A stretch of 64,000 nt of DNA from Xiphydria camelus (GCA_963678675.1 OY783196.1:13510138-13574137), one strand, 5' to 3'; numbered from the stretch's first letter, positions 1 through 9,898 are shown. Program-made: numbers and translations. Notes: generated by a model from the letters alone, not told the origin.

Positions 1-1
1 G

Positions 2-1678
2 GACGAGCCCCGCGACGCGGCTGCAGAGCAGCTCGAGGGACGGTACAATCTGCGAGACAGAGACACGATCAGACTCCTTCTGAGATACGCGGATGCCCAA
101 GTAAACGTCTGCTCGGCATATCGTAGCGAGGAGCCTCGCACTTACGAAGAAGCAATTAGTTGTGTCGACGCGGTCCTGTGGCAACAGGCGATGGACGAGG
201 AAATGAAGTCGCTCACAAAGAATCAAACGTGGACTCTTACTTATCCGCCAAAGCACAGGAAAATTATCGACAACAGATGGACGTTCAAAGTGAAGAGAGG
301 CGCCGACGGCAACAAGTGCCGCTACAAAGCTCGGCTCGTGGCAAGAGGTTTCTCTCAGCAACATGGTATCGACTATGACGAAACATTCAGCCCCGTCGTG
401 AGGTTTGACTCAATCAGAGCCATCCTCGCCGTCGCAGCATGTTGGAAAATGCAGCTACAACAGTTTGATATAAAAACTGCATTCTTGTACGGCGAGCTCG
501 AGGAGACCATCCTGATGAGACAACCTACGGGCTACAGCGATGGGACCAATCGCGTTTGCGAGTTGAAGCGGAGTCTGTACGGACTAAAGCAGTCATCGTG
601 CTGCTGGAATCAGCGCTTCACGAATTCAATAAAGAAGTTCGAGCTACAGGCAACGGACGCCGACCCGTGCGTATTTACATCAGGAAACGGCGAGTCGCGA
701 CTAATACTCGCGATCTACATCGACGACGGGCTCATCGTCTCGGCAGACAAGGAGAAAATTGCTTCTTTGTTGCGGGAACTTCAAAAGGAGTTCGAAATCG
801 TCACGGACGCAGCGAGCATGTTTCTCGGCCTGCAGATCGAGCGACAAGAGGGCGGAGCAATTTTCCTGCATCAAGAATCCTACGCGAACCGAGTACTCGA
901 GCGCTTCAGGATGGAGAGCGCGAATTCGGTGGCAATACCGGCGGACAAGCAACACGAGTCGAGTGATCCAGAGAACTCGAACAGCAAGGAAGCGACAGAT
1001 GTGCCGTACCGACAGGCCGTTGGCAGCCTCATGTATCTATCCGTGGCAACTAGACCGGATATAACGTACGCGGTGAATAAAGCCAGCCAATTTCTCGAAA
1101 AACCCACAAGAGCGCACTGGAACAGCGTGAAGCGCATTCTAAAATATATCAAGGGAACGACGCGACACGGCTTATTCTTCGACAGTGGGAGCGACGAGAA
1201 AATCTTCACGTACAGTGATTCTGACTACGCCGGCGACGTAGATACAAGGAGATCCACAACAGGCTACGTGGTAAAACTCGGATCATCGACGATTACGTGG
1301 AAATCGCAACGACAAAGCGTGGTAACGCTCTCCACGACGGAAGCGGAGTACGTCGCGGCTTGCTACGCTGTCCGCGAGCTAATCTGGGTAAAAAGATTGC
1401 TCCAAAGTCTGACACCCACGGAACACACGACGGTGCTTCGCGTGGATAACCAGAGCGCGCTCCGACTCATCAAGAATCCCGAATTCCATAAAAGGAGCAA
1501 GCACATCGACGTCAAGTTCCACTTCATACGGGAAAAGTACGCGTCGAAACAGTTCGCTTTGGAGTACGTTCGCACGAGCGAACAAAAAGCAGACATCTTT
1601 ACGAAGCCGCTGACCAGAAACACGTTCCAACATCAGCGAAATATGCTGGGCGTCATCGACAAATCGGAGTACAAATAG
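2..1678 (+). CDS. Ty1/copia pol, C-terminal part (reverse transcriptase and RNase H), 5' end outside window
   Basis: The frame is open from base 2 to the stop at 1676-1678, so this is the downstream part of a copia polyprotein whose start lies before the window. Visible reverse transcriptase motifs are FDIKTAFLYGEL and the catalytic-loop variant YIDDGL. RNase H shows SDSDYAGD, LSTTEAEY and VDNQSA, followed by the typical tail HIDVKFHFIRE and KADIFTKPL. The enzyme copies element RNA to DNA in cytoplasmic particles. No frameshift or stop is seen in the visible part. An LTR follows directly. It differs clearly from the second copia element at 32493-56833. Confidence 0.93.
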   Translation, partial: DEPRDAAAEQLEGRYNLRDRDTIRLLLRYADAQVNVCSAYRSEEPRTYEEAISCVDAVLWQQAMDEEMKSLTKNQTWTLTYPPKHRKIIDNRWTFKVKRGADGNKCRYKARLVARGFSQQHGIDYDETFSPVVRFDSIRAILAVAACWKMQLQQFDIKTAFLYGELEETILMRQPTGYSDGTNRVCELKRSLYGLKQSSCCWNQRFTNSIKKFELQATDADPCVFTSGNGESRLILAIYIDDGLIVSADKEKIASLLRELQKEFEIVTDAASMFLGLQIERQEGGAIFLHQESYANRVLERFRMESANSVAIPADKQHESSDPENSNSKEATDVPYRQAVGSLMYLSVATRPDITYAVNKASQFLEKPTRAHWNSVKRILKYIKGTTRHGLFFDSGSDEKIFTYSDSDYAGDVDTRRSTTGYVVKLGSSTITWKSQRQSVVTLSTTEAEYVAACYAVRELIWVKRLLQSLTPTEHTTVLRVDNQSALRLIKNPEFHKRSKHIDVKFHFIREKYASKQFALEYVRTSEQKADIFTKPLTRNTFQHQRNMLGVIDKSEYK

Positions 1679-1715
1679 CGATAAGAAAGTTTCTTTAAAA
1701 CAGTCAAAGTGGGAG

Positions 1716-1920
1716 TGTTGAAACTATGGACTCAGTTTGAAAGGCGCGGCACAAAAATGTTCCTAGATTCTCGCTTTTGTTTTTCTTATGTTCCCGCCAG
1801 GGCGTAAATATATACCTCTGCTTTCCTTTTTTTTCCGGCATCTTCATCCTAGCCTAAGCGCTCTCGCAATAACTACTCTGTAAACAATAAAGTCAATCGT
1901 ATCTATTCGCAATAATCCTG
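1716..1920 (+). repeat. 3' LTR of the first copia element (right edge uncertain)
   Basis: A purine-rich tract (aaagtgggag) just after the pol stop precedes TGTTGAAACTATGG, a typical LTR start. A TATA-like run lies near 1806 and an AATAAA polyadenylation signal near 1886. The matching 5' LTR is outside the window, so the right boundary is only approximate. Confidence 0.65.
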
Positions 1921-1940
1921 AGTGAAAACCGAATTAATAC

Positions 1941-2110
1941 CATTTTCCTCAATAGATTATTTTTTCTGGGGCTACGTGAAACAGCAGTTATACAATGAGC
2001 GTCGCCATCTCCTGACTGTTGAGGACCTCGACTGGGAAATAATGAGGATCTGTGAGGAGATCCCCCGGAAGCGATCCAAAATACGACCTCAGCATTTTAC
2101 GACTGATTAG
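1941..2110 (+). pseudogene. IS630/Tc1/mariner transposase, C-terminal remnant
   Basis: The reading frame gives SIDYFFWGYVKQQLYN, matching the block around the third catalytic aspartate of mariner-like transposases (compare PLDFFLWGHLKRRIFN in the intact gene at 7615-8676). The first two catalytic residues and the N-terminal DNA-binding region are absent. It ends at a stop at 2108-2110. It is a truncated relic, probably cut at its 5' side by the copia insertion. Confidence 0.75.
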
Positions 2111-2690
2111 GTTATTGCTCGGCTGAGCAAGGGAATAATTTTGAACATCTCCTGCAAACATGAAGCAGTGGTGAGTTGTCCACAAAATGTCATAATATGA
2201 AAAGGATTTATTTACATTCATAGGGGTATCGTTTTGGATAATTTTATTAACCTTTCACGGTATTCCTCGTGTTACAGCTTCTCCTGTCCTCCGGGGGAGT
2301 TGGTGCTCGTTGTTGCAAAACACAAAGTCATTAATCATGGTCCTGGTTATCGATGCTTGCTGAAATATTCAATCACGTTGGTTAGCAGATGATAATGTGA
2401 GTCGTATTGGTAAATAAATACCTGCACTACATTCTTTTTCTGTATCAATACTATTTTATGTTTCATTTATTTCTATTTCATGAGCGGGATATCGTTTCGC
2501 GAAAATGGAAATATTTTATTAACTTTGAAAACCACATTTTATTTTCAAAAAATACAATTACTCTGAAAAACTCCACTTTGTAAACAAACGTATGTGTCAA
2601 CCGCCATACTTTCTCGTCTGCTCGGTGCCTACGCACTAGGGAACTTCTGTCGCGACGATTGACGTCTGCCGATGGCCTTAAGGCCATCAT
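2111..2690. other. Unassigned AT-rich sequence
   Basis: No convincing reading frame, RNA gene or terminal repeat is visible. Part may be the decayed 3' end of the mariner-like relic. Short frames on either strand show no domain. Confidence 0.4.
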
Positions 2691-2816
2691 ACGTGAAAAA
2701 ACGTAAGCAGTAACAGTAAGGATTTACCAATCAGAAAGCCTGTTTAAGCATAATTCCGTAAGAATGATATTTCTAATTGGTCAATCCTTACTGTTACTGC
2801 TTACGTTTTTTCACGT
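2691..2816. repeat. 126-bp fold-back repeat
   Basis: The left arm 2691-2738 (ACGTGAAAAAACGTAAGCAG...) is repeated as its reverse complement at about 2769-2816 with few mismatches, leaving a short spacer. The structure fits a miniature inverted-repeat element or a hairpin-forming solo relic. No clear target duplication was identified. Confidence 0.8.
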
Positions 2817-2837
2817 GTGATAGCCTTTACCTTTCAG

Positions 2838-3785
2838 TTAGTGGGCGCGCCACGCGCCAGATCGAACTGTCAGGCTGACCCGTCAGTCCAGACCGACGGG
2901 AAAAACTGCCGCCGTCCACTAACATGCGTTTTAGCACGACAGACGGAACGTCGGTTCGTACCGCTTAATATCATCCTAATCTAAGCGAAAGCGCTATTTA
3001 GGCCCTTCGTTCACCGACAAGATAAACCGACAATTCTGTGTGTATGTGGGTACCTATTTAAAAATATCGTCGTAGACGTTTGGATTTTTATGTTAATATT
3101 TATTAGAGAAAAATGCTCAAAACCGGCGAATAAGAATTCTGTATGAAGCATGTTGAGAAGTGATTGAAAAGTATCCGCTAAGTTAAAACAAAACAAAAAT
3201 CATCGGAAAATACCAATTTTTAGTGAAGTAGAGGCATTTGTTTACAAGAGCGCGCGGGCGCTACGGCGCGTATTTATGTACAAAATTCAATATCTCGAGA
3301 ACTATTAATCGTAACAAAATGAGATAAAAACCAATCGTTTCGTCTTGAAATTCTCTACATTTTTTCCGCAGCATGTCTCGATAACTTCTCAATAGTTTTC
3401 GAGATATTTAAAGAAAAAGCCGTACAAAAAATACATTTTTATTAAAAATTAAAAAGCAAACTTTGGCTTTATGTCACACATACACATTTGTCCTATATAT
3501 TTTTCCGAGTATTTTAAAAAAAGAAAAATTAAAATCGTACACTCTCTTATGAAGTAAAAGCGCAACAAAATCGATTTTCTCAGCACGTCTACTGTCGGTC
3601 GACACTACGGGTCGATCTGCAGTTTTGCGGCCGGCCGGCCTGTGGCGGTTCGACCTGTCAGTTTTAACCGCGGATTTCTATTCTGCGTTAGTGGACGACG
3701 ACGGTTAAAACCGACGGATCGACCCGACGGTTCGAACTGCCGTTCCAAACCGACAGTTCGACCTCTGAGTGTATGGGCACCCAAT
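2838..3785. repeat. Candidate non-coding element with about 95-bp imperfect terminal inverted repeats
   Basis: The segment 2838-2935 aligns imperfectly with the reverse complement of about 3687-3785; shared blocks include TCGAACTGTC and the inner ends GTCCACTAAC / GTTAGTGGAC. The 750 bp between is AT-rich and non-coding. The ends are diverged and no target duplication is certain, so family and exact boundaries are unknown. Confidence 0.45.
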
Positions 3786-3820
3786 CGCTCGGCGTCCTTG
3801 CGTCTCCGACTAATAGCGTA

Positions 3821-4136
3821 CCGTATGTCCGCGATCATTTGAACCATAGGAAAATTGCGAGTTTTGCATGAGCACCCCTTTGGGTCTCCTTGTCCAATAG
3901 AATCACCGGAGAAGCGTGAATGCGCATGCGTAGTCATCCGCGAGTGTGGCGTCGTCAGCAAGTTCAGATCGGTTATCGAAATAATCGATCTGAACTTGCT
4001 GACGACGCCACACTCGCGGATGACTACGCATGCGCATTCACGCTTCTCCGGTGATTCTATTGGACGAGGAGACCCAAAGGGGTGCTCATGCAAAACTCGC
4101 AATTTTCCTATGGTTCAAATGATCGCGGACATACGG
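3821..4136. mobile_element. FB-A fold-back MITE, copy 1 (316 bp)
   Basis: An almost perfect palindrome. It starts CCGTATGTCCGCGATC and ends with the reverse complement, flanked on both sides by TA (3819-3820 and 4137-4138). The ends match the 4-kb DD41D element at 5882-9896, so this is probably its non-autonomous derivative. Apparent 90-165 residue frames on both strands are palindrome shadows, not genes. Confidence 0.92.
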
Positions 4137-4138
4137 TA

Positions 4139-4625
4139 CATACTATAGTCTACAAACTGCTATGAACCATATCGTCCTATGTCAACAACCCAGGAAAACA
4201 CCGGGTATGGTACTGTTTTTGGACTCAGTCTTTCTTTTTCTGCTTTATTCAATTTTTGTATACCTATACACCCACGAATCTTCTCGTACTGCGTTCTACA
4301 CTAGCGGAATCCAATCGTACCATAGCGGACACTACGAAAGAGGACGCGAAATCAGATAAGTAGTTATAATTATCCCGGAAGCTATAAGATGATGCATAAT
4401 TCCTTATTATTAATACTATTTATATTGCAGGGTTCGGTTTACATCAAAGCTTTTCAGTTAATTTTAGATAGTTCAAAAAAAATAAACTGATATATTCCAT
4501 ATCCCTGGCACGTGCGTTACGATAATGATTTAATAAATAAAGAGACACAATAATTGTACAGAAACAATCAAATTTATTTATTACTTTCATTGATTACAAT
4601 GATTATGTTTACAGTTTTTTTCCGA
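4139..4625. other. Unassigned sequence
   Basis: AT-rich and non-coding as far as can be seen. A 65-residue frame at 4162-4359 has no recognisable domain and is probably chance. Confidence 0.4.
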
Positions 4626-5131
4626 GTTTGAATAAATATTTAACTTTATTTTACACTGTCGACACATCACTTCAGTAAAATTAATCTAATTTTCTTTCAG
4701 TTTAGTTTCCACTACTTTACACTATTACTTTTTACCAAAATTTATTTTTATACTCCGAATTCACAAAACTTAACCTCATCATTCCATACCCCGCAATCCT
4801 GTCAGCGTCGTACTTGACGGGCGTTACTTTACCCGGCGATTAGTCTCCCGTACCGGTCATTATGTACTACGCGACACTGTGTTTGAATGAATATTTAATT
4901 TTACTTCACACTCTCGACACTTCACTTAAGTAAAATTAATCTAATTGTCCTTCAGTTTAGTTACCACTACTTTACACTATTACTTTTTACGAAAATTTAT
5001 TTTTACATGCCGAATTCACAAACTTAACCTGATGATTTCAAACCCCGCAATCCTGTCAGCATCGTACTTAACGGGCGTTGCTTTACCCGACGATTAGTCT
5101 CCCGTATCGGTCATCTATACGCGACTCTGCT
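4626..5131. repeat. Diverged tandem duplication, two units of about 254 bp
   Basis: The segment 4626-4877 recurs at 4881-5131. Both copies run from GTTTGAAT(A/G)AATATTTAA through the shared stretch TTAGTCTCCCGTA to a CGCGAC block. Point differences are scattered, so the duplication is old. No coding capacity is seen. Confidence 0.8.
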
Positions 5132-5139
5132 AAACTTCC

Positions 5140-5180
5140 TCTTGAAAATTCCCCAGCGACAGAATCCGAGTCCACGGGTG
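5140..5180. repeat. FB-B terminal relic
   Basis: The sequence CAGCGACAGAATCCGAG followed by ACGGGTG and then TA matches the right end of the FB-B fold-back family found at 9899-11183. Only the terminal 30-40 bp survive. Confidence 0.6.
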
Positions 5181-5186
5181 TATGTT

Positions 5187-5492
5187 CCATATGTCCGCGA
5201 TCAAAGCACCCATAGCAAAATTGCGAGTTTTGCATGAGCACCCCTGTGGGCTCCTCGTCCAATAGAATCACCGGAGAAGCGTGAATGCGCATGCGTAGTT
5301 ATCCGCGAGTGTTGGCGTGTCAGCAAGTTCAAATCGGTTATCGAAATAACTCGATCGGTTATCGATCACTCGCGGATGACTACGCATGCGCATTCACGCT
5401 TCTCCGGTGATTCTATTGGACGAGGAGACCCAAAGGGGTGCTCATGCAAAACTCGCAATTTTGCTATGGGTGCTTTGATCGCGGACATATGG
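5187..5492. mobile_element. FB-A fold-back MITE, variant copy (306 bp, CCATATG ends)
   Basis: Palindromic element starting CCATATGTCCGCGATC and ending in its reverse complement. The flanking dinucleotide is TT on both sides rather than the TA seen at every other copy. The right arm lacks part of the centre. It belongs to the same subfamily as the copy at 10112-10447. Confidence 0.85.
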
Positions 5493-5530
5493 TTCATGCC
5501 ATTTCCCCGAAGGAAGCTGAAAAAATTGTA

Positions 5531-5846
5531 CCGTATGTCCGCGATCATTTGAACCATAGGAAAATTGCGAGTCTCGCATGAGCACCCCTTTGGGTCTCCT
5601 CGTCCAATAGAATCACCGGAGAAGCGTGAATGCGCATGCGTAGTCATCCGCGAGTGTGGCGTCGTCAGCAAGTTCAGATCAATTATTTCGATAACCGATC
5701 TGAACTTGCTAACGACGCCACACTCGCGGATGACTACGCATGCGCATTCACGCTTCTCCGGTGATTCTATTGGACAAGGAGACCCAAAGGGGTGCTCATG
5801 CAAAACTCGCAATTTTCCTATGGTTCAAATGATCGCGGACATACGG
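5531..5846. mobile_element. FB-A fold-back MITE, copy 3 (316 bp)
   Basis: Near-perfect palindrome with CCGTATGTCC ends and TA on both sides (5529-5530, 5847-5848). Same length and layout as 3821-4136. It lies 35 bp left of the 4-kb relative. Confidence 0.92.
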
Positions 5847-6049
5847 TACTAGCGAGCGAGTAACATTTTGCCCCCCATGTACCGTATGTCCGCGATCATT
5901 TGAACCATAGGAAAATTGCGAGTTTTGCATGAGCACCCCTTTGGGTCTCCTCGTCCAATAGAATCACCGGAGAAGCGTGAATGCGCATGCGTAATCATCC
6001 GCGGGTGTTGGCGTCGTCAGCAAGTTCAGATCGGTTTCAATGTAACTTT

Positions 6050-6130
6050 TTGATCAAGGAGGCGTATTAGATTAAGAAGGTTTATTAGGTTAAGGAAGCG
6101 TATTAGGTTAAAGAGGCGTTGTTATTTAAC
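6050..6130 (+). repeat. Short tandem motif (AGGCGTATTAG / AGGTTAA units)
   Basis: Three to four degenerate 20-25 bp units built on GGCGTATTAGRTTAA and AAGGTTTATTAGGTTAA. The same array appears reversed in the other arm near 9650-9725. TTAGG occurs but not in tandem, so it is not telomeric. Confidence 0.55.
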
Positions 6131-6679
6131 GCGAGCGCGAGTTATTAATAAGAAAATTGCCGCGAAGAAGCTCTTGGAATTAAGAGCCTACAAGGATAAA
6201 GTGATATCGAGCTTTCCGCAAGGAAGGGTAAGTGTAATACTTAATGCAATGAAAATATTATCACAAGGCATGTCCATCAAAAAGCATTATTATTTTTTCA
6301 TATTCTTGTATTTCATATGGTTACAGGTCTAGCGCTCAGTCATGCAGCCGTCATGGAACAATTGCCTTGAAGAGCTAGGCAATGTCCAACGACCCAAGGA
6401 ACACGACCGCTTTGTCGACTTGGAGGCGAGCGACGAGAGGAAGAAGACCTAGAGCTATCCATCACTGCAGTTGCTCGGCTATCAAGTAAGTAATATTCTT
6501 GAGCTTCCAGTAGTCTGCGAGAAAGAAATTAATATTTCATGATTTATTAAATCGGGTTTATATTTCAGGTTAGACAAGAGCGATTGAAATTTGGTATCGC
6601 ATACGCTATGTCACAAGGCGGTCATCCAGTCATCACCGAAGACTCGACCCAATATCTCCTGAAGACTCTTCGGCGATAA
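6130..6679 (+). pseudogene. Possible captured gene fragment with splice-like junctions, left arm
   Basis: Three coding-like blocks are separated by intron-like AT-rich stretches. Block one encodes KKIAAKKLLELRAYKDK and ends at GGTAAGT (near 6230). Block two starts after TTACAG (near 6328), runs from MQPSWNNCLEELGN, has an in-frame TAG at AAGACCTAGAGC, and ends at CAAGTAAGT (near 6484). Block three follows TTTCAG (near 6568) and encodes VRQERLKFGIAYAMSQGGH to a stop at 6679. Blocks two and three join in frame. No family was recognised. It could equally be a decayed element-encoded gene. Confidence 0.45.
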
Positions 6680-6834
6680 CACCAACTAACGTTTAGTGGG
6701 AATGTACATACATAATTGTACTTCTTAATGCTTTCTATTACACATTTCCCGTTATCCTCTAACTAAGAAGTTCTACTGATATTTATATACAACTTTATTC
6801 TGCTTACTTATATTTTTACGTAGTTTTTTTTGCT

Positions 6835-7510
6835 CTGTTAAATCTATAAGATTGTGTTCTTTTTTGCATCTGTAGGTATTTCCTTTCATCTTTATTAATA
6901 AATTAATTTTTTAATATTAAATCTATAGTTATGAAATCTGAGGGATATTTTCGTCGGCAGGCAGGAGGGAAAGGACTAATTTTTGTTTTCATGCTTCAAG
7001 TCGTTTCTACGTGTGAACTGTATAGTGGCTCTGAAAAGAGCCGTTTTTTCGCGCCATTGAAAACGTGAGTGCCGACTGGATCGATTAGACGGCGGCGAAG
7101 CTTCTACAGCAAGTGTTTGATGTGGCCACCATCGATATTCTGCCAGCACACCATCGTAACTCGTCTGTAGAAGCTTCGACGGACTTTCCTTAATGTCTCC
7201 ACCGTTATTGCCGCACATTCTGCACGAATCAGGCATTTTAACTCCTCGGTTCCATTAATTCCTTTTCATCCTTCTCTCAATTTAGCCTATAAGATTATGT
7301 TTGTTCTTTTTTCTTATCTCTATGAGTGTGTATTATCTTTTTTTAGTTTGGCTAATAAATTAATTTTTCCATATTTCATTTCTGGTTACGAAACTGTGCA
7401 GTATATTTTCGTCAACAGGTAGGAGGGAAGGGACTAATTTTGATTTGAATGCTCCAAGTCGTTTCTACGGGCACTGAAAAGAGTCATTTTTCGCGCTATT
7501 GAAAAAACAA
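6835..7510. repeat. Diverged internal direct repeat of the DD41D element
   Basis: The segment 6835-7060 (from CTATAAGATTGTGTTC to the AAAAGAGCCGTTTTTTCGCG block) recurs in diverged form at 7260-7505 (CTATAAGATTATGTTTG ... AAAAGAGTCATTTTTCGCG). The inner copy directly precedes the transposase promoter region and may be the ancestral left end of the element. Confidence 0.7.
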
Positions 7511-7614
7511 AAGATCAGCGACGCTGATTTACTCCGAAAATTGTATGGCGATTATTGACAGCGTGTGCTATCGAGTGCGATCGTTGTGATTATTAATTAG
7601 TTTTGATTGCGAAA

Positions 7615-8676
7615 ATGGTTCGTTATACGAATCAGGAAAAAGCAGAGCTGATCCACTTGCTAGGGCACTATAGCCTGAGGGAGACAAGTCGGATTTTCCG
7701 GCAGCGTCACCCGATGAGACCAGGTCCTAGCAACAACACGCTTCTCCACCTGCTACGCAAGTTCCATCAGACGGGTTCAACGACGAACCTTACAGGTTTG
7801 GGACGTCCTTCCATCATGGACCCAAACTGCGAGGCAGTCGTCCTCGGTTCCGTTGCAGAGGAAATGCAGCTATCGGTGAGGCGTATCGAGAGGGATACTG
7901 GGATATCGAAGACGACGGTTCACAAGATCCTCCGGCAACATCGTAACAAACCGTTTAAGGGTCGTGTTCACCAGGCCCTTAGGGTGAACGACGAAGCGCG
8001 TCGTTTGACATTTTGCCGGGAGATCTTGAGAAGAGTAACCGCTGACCAAACGTACGTCGCTAAAATTTGTTTTAGCGACGAATGTACGTTCTGGACAAAT
8101 GGTGAAGTTCGCTCGCATTATTACCGATATTGGGTGACGGAGAACCCTCACATCCTGCTACCACGTCGACATCAGGGTGCTGGCAAAGTCAACGTGTGGG
8201 TCGGGATGTGGAGGGACGTCATCATTGGTCCAATTTTCTTTCAAGGCAACATGAATGCCGAGAGATATTTGGCCATGATGGAGGAGGAGGTCCTTCCGAC
8301 ACTTGTGAATGTTGCTGGAGAGGAAGACGTCATCTTCCAGCAGGATGGTGCTCCAGCGCATACAAGTGTTCGTGTCCGCCAGTTCCTTGATATAGTTTTC
8401 GGAGAAAACTGGATAGGACTGCGTGGACCGATGGAATGGCCTCCCAGATCTCCAGACCTCACTCCTCTCGATTTTTTCCTCTGGGGCCACCTGAAGAGGA
8501 GAATCTTCAACAGGCGGCAGATTAACGGAATCGAGGAGTTGAAAAACTTGATTCGTGCAGAGTGTGCGGCAATAACGGTGGAGACATTAAGGAAAGTCCG
8601 TCGAAGCTTCTACAGACGAGTTACGATGGTGTGCCAGCAGAATATCGATGGTGGCCACATCGAACACTTGCTGTAG
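7615..8676 (+). CDS. DD41D transposase (IS630/Tc1/mariner superfamily), 353 aa, intact
   Basis: Cut-and-paste transposase that binds the element ends and inserts at TA in the nucleus. The start ATG at 7615 follows AAA and opens MVRYTNQEKAEL. Two helix-turn-helix regions occupy about residues 5-60 and 85-120, separated by a GRPS motif. The catalytic triad is D155 (FSDECTF), D244 (QQDGAPAH) and D286 (PLDFFLWG). The second and third are 41 residues apart, the DD41D spacing described for rosa/Visitor-like elements (from memory). No stop or frameshift is seen and length is typical. The last 40 or so codons lie inside the right inverted arm. Confidence 0.95.
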   Translation: MVRYTNQEKAELIHLLGHYSLRETSRIFRQRHPMRPGPSNNTLLHLLRKFHQTGSTTNLTGLGRPSIMDPNCEAVVLGSVAEEMQLSVRRIERDTGISKTTVHKILRQHRNKPFKGRVHQALRVNDEARRLTFCREILRRVTADQTYVAKICFSDECTFWTNGEVRSHYYRYWVTENPHILLPRRHQGAGKVNVWVGMWRDVIIGPIFFQGNMNAERYLAMMEEEVLPTLVNVAGEEDVIFQQDGAPAHTSVRVRQFLDIVFGENWIGLRGPMEWPPRSPDLTPLDFFLWGHLKRRIFNRRQINGIEELKNLIRAECAAITVETLRKVRRSFYRRVTMVCQQNIDGGHIEHLL

Positions 8677-9896
8677 AAGCTTCGCCGCCGTCTAATCGAT
8701 CCAGTCGGCACTCACGTTTTCAATGGCGCGAAAAAACGGCTCTTTTCAGAGCCACTATAAAGTTCACACGTAGAAACGACTTGAAGCATGAAAACAAAAA
8801 TTAGTCCTTTCCCTCCTACCTGCCGACGAAAATATCCCTCAGATTTCATAACTATAGATTTAATATTAAAAAATTAATTTATTAATAAAGATGAAAGGAA
8901 ATACAGATGCAAAAAAGAACACAATCTTATAGATTTAACAGAGCAAAAAAAAAACTACGTAAAAATATAAGTAAGCAGAATAAAGTTGTATATAAATATC
9001 AGTAGAACTTCTTAGTTAGAGGATAACGGGAAATGTGTAATAGAAAGCATTAAGAAGTACAATTATGTATGTACATTCCCACTAAACGTTAGTTGGTGTT
9101 ATCGCCGAAGAGTCTTCAGGAGATATTGGGTCGAGTCTTCGGTGATGACTGGATGACCGCCTTGTGACATAGCGTATGGGATACCAAATTTCAATCACTC
9201 TTGTCTAACCTGAAATATAAACCCGATTTAATAAATCATGAAATATTAATTTCTTTCTCGCAGACTACTGGAAGCTCAAGAATATTACTTACTTGATAGC
9301 CGAGCAACTGCAGTGATGGATAGCTCCAGGTCTTCTTCCTCTCGTCGCTCGCCTCCAAGTCGACAAAGCGGTCGTGTTCCTTGGGTCGTTGGACATTGCC
9401 TAGCTCTTCAAGGCAATTGTTCCATGACGGCTGCATGACTGAGCGCTAGACCTGTAACCATATGAAATACAAGAATATGAAAAAATAATAATGCTTTTTG
9501 ATGGACATGCCTTGTGATAATATTTTCATTGCATTAAGTATTACACTTACCCTTCCTTGCGGAAAGCTCGATATCACTTTATCCTTGTAGGCTCTTAATT
9601 CCAAGAGCTTCTTCGCGGCAATTTTCTTATTAATAACTCGCGCTCGCGTTAAATAACAACGCCTCTTTAACCTAATACGCTTCCTTAACCTAATAAACCT
9701 TCTTAATCTAATACGCCTCCTTGATCAAAAAGTTACATTGAAACCGATCTGAACTTGCTGACGACGCCAACACCCGCGGATGATTACGCATGCGCATTCA
9801 CGCTTCTCCGGTGATTCTATTGGACGAGGAGACCCAAAGGGGTGCTCATGCAAAACTCGCAATTTTCCTATGGTTCAAATGATCGCGGTCATACGG
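8540..9896 (-). repeat. Right inverted arm of the 4-kb DD41D element
   Basis: Reverse complement of the left arm. Its inner end overlaps the last 40 or so codons of the transposase gene, so the gene 3' end is part of the terminal repeat. Confidence 0.9.
9098..9650 (-). pseudogene. Mirror copy of the possible captured gene fragment, right arm
   Basis: Reverse-complement duplicate of 6130-6679. Here the middle block reads KKTWSYPSLQL without the internal TAG of the left copy, so this copy is the more open of the two. Product unknown. Confidence 0.45.
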
Positions 9897-9898
9897 TA

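Larger units (their letters stand above)
5882..7255 (+). repeat. Left inverted arm of the 4-kb DD41D element
   Basis: It matches the reverse complement of 8540-9896 almost base for base. The match fades near 7233-7260, where it enters the transposase C-terminal coding sequence (arm copy of codons for AECAAITVETL on the minus strand). From 5882 to about 6040 it is one half of the FB-A palindrome. Confidence 0.9.
5882..9896 (+). mobile_element. 4.0-kb DD41D IS630/Tc1/mariner element with about 1.36-kb inverted arms
   Basis: Ends CCGTATGTCCGCGATC and reverse complement, flanked by TA at 5880-5881 and 9897-9898. The left arm (5882 to about 7255) and right arm (about 8540-9896) are nearly identical inverted copies, far longer than usual for this superfamily. 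The arms contain the FB-A half-palindrome, an AT-rich segment with splice-like signals, and a copy of the 3' end of the transposase gene. The loop holds the rest of the open transposase gene at 7615-8676. Intact ends and an open frame suggest recent activity. Confidence 0.9.

Noticed and set aside
3605..5852. Several 90-165 residue frames reading MRVLHEHPFGSPRPIESPEK on both strands
   Set aside because: These are identical frames in every FB-A palindrome arm and on both strands, which is a shadow of the repeat.
6050..6130. TTAGG telomeric repeat
   Set aside because: TTAGG occurs only inside a degenerate 20-25 bp motif and never in tandem.
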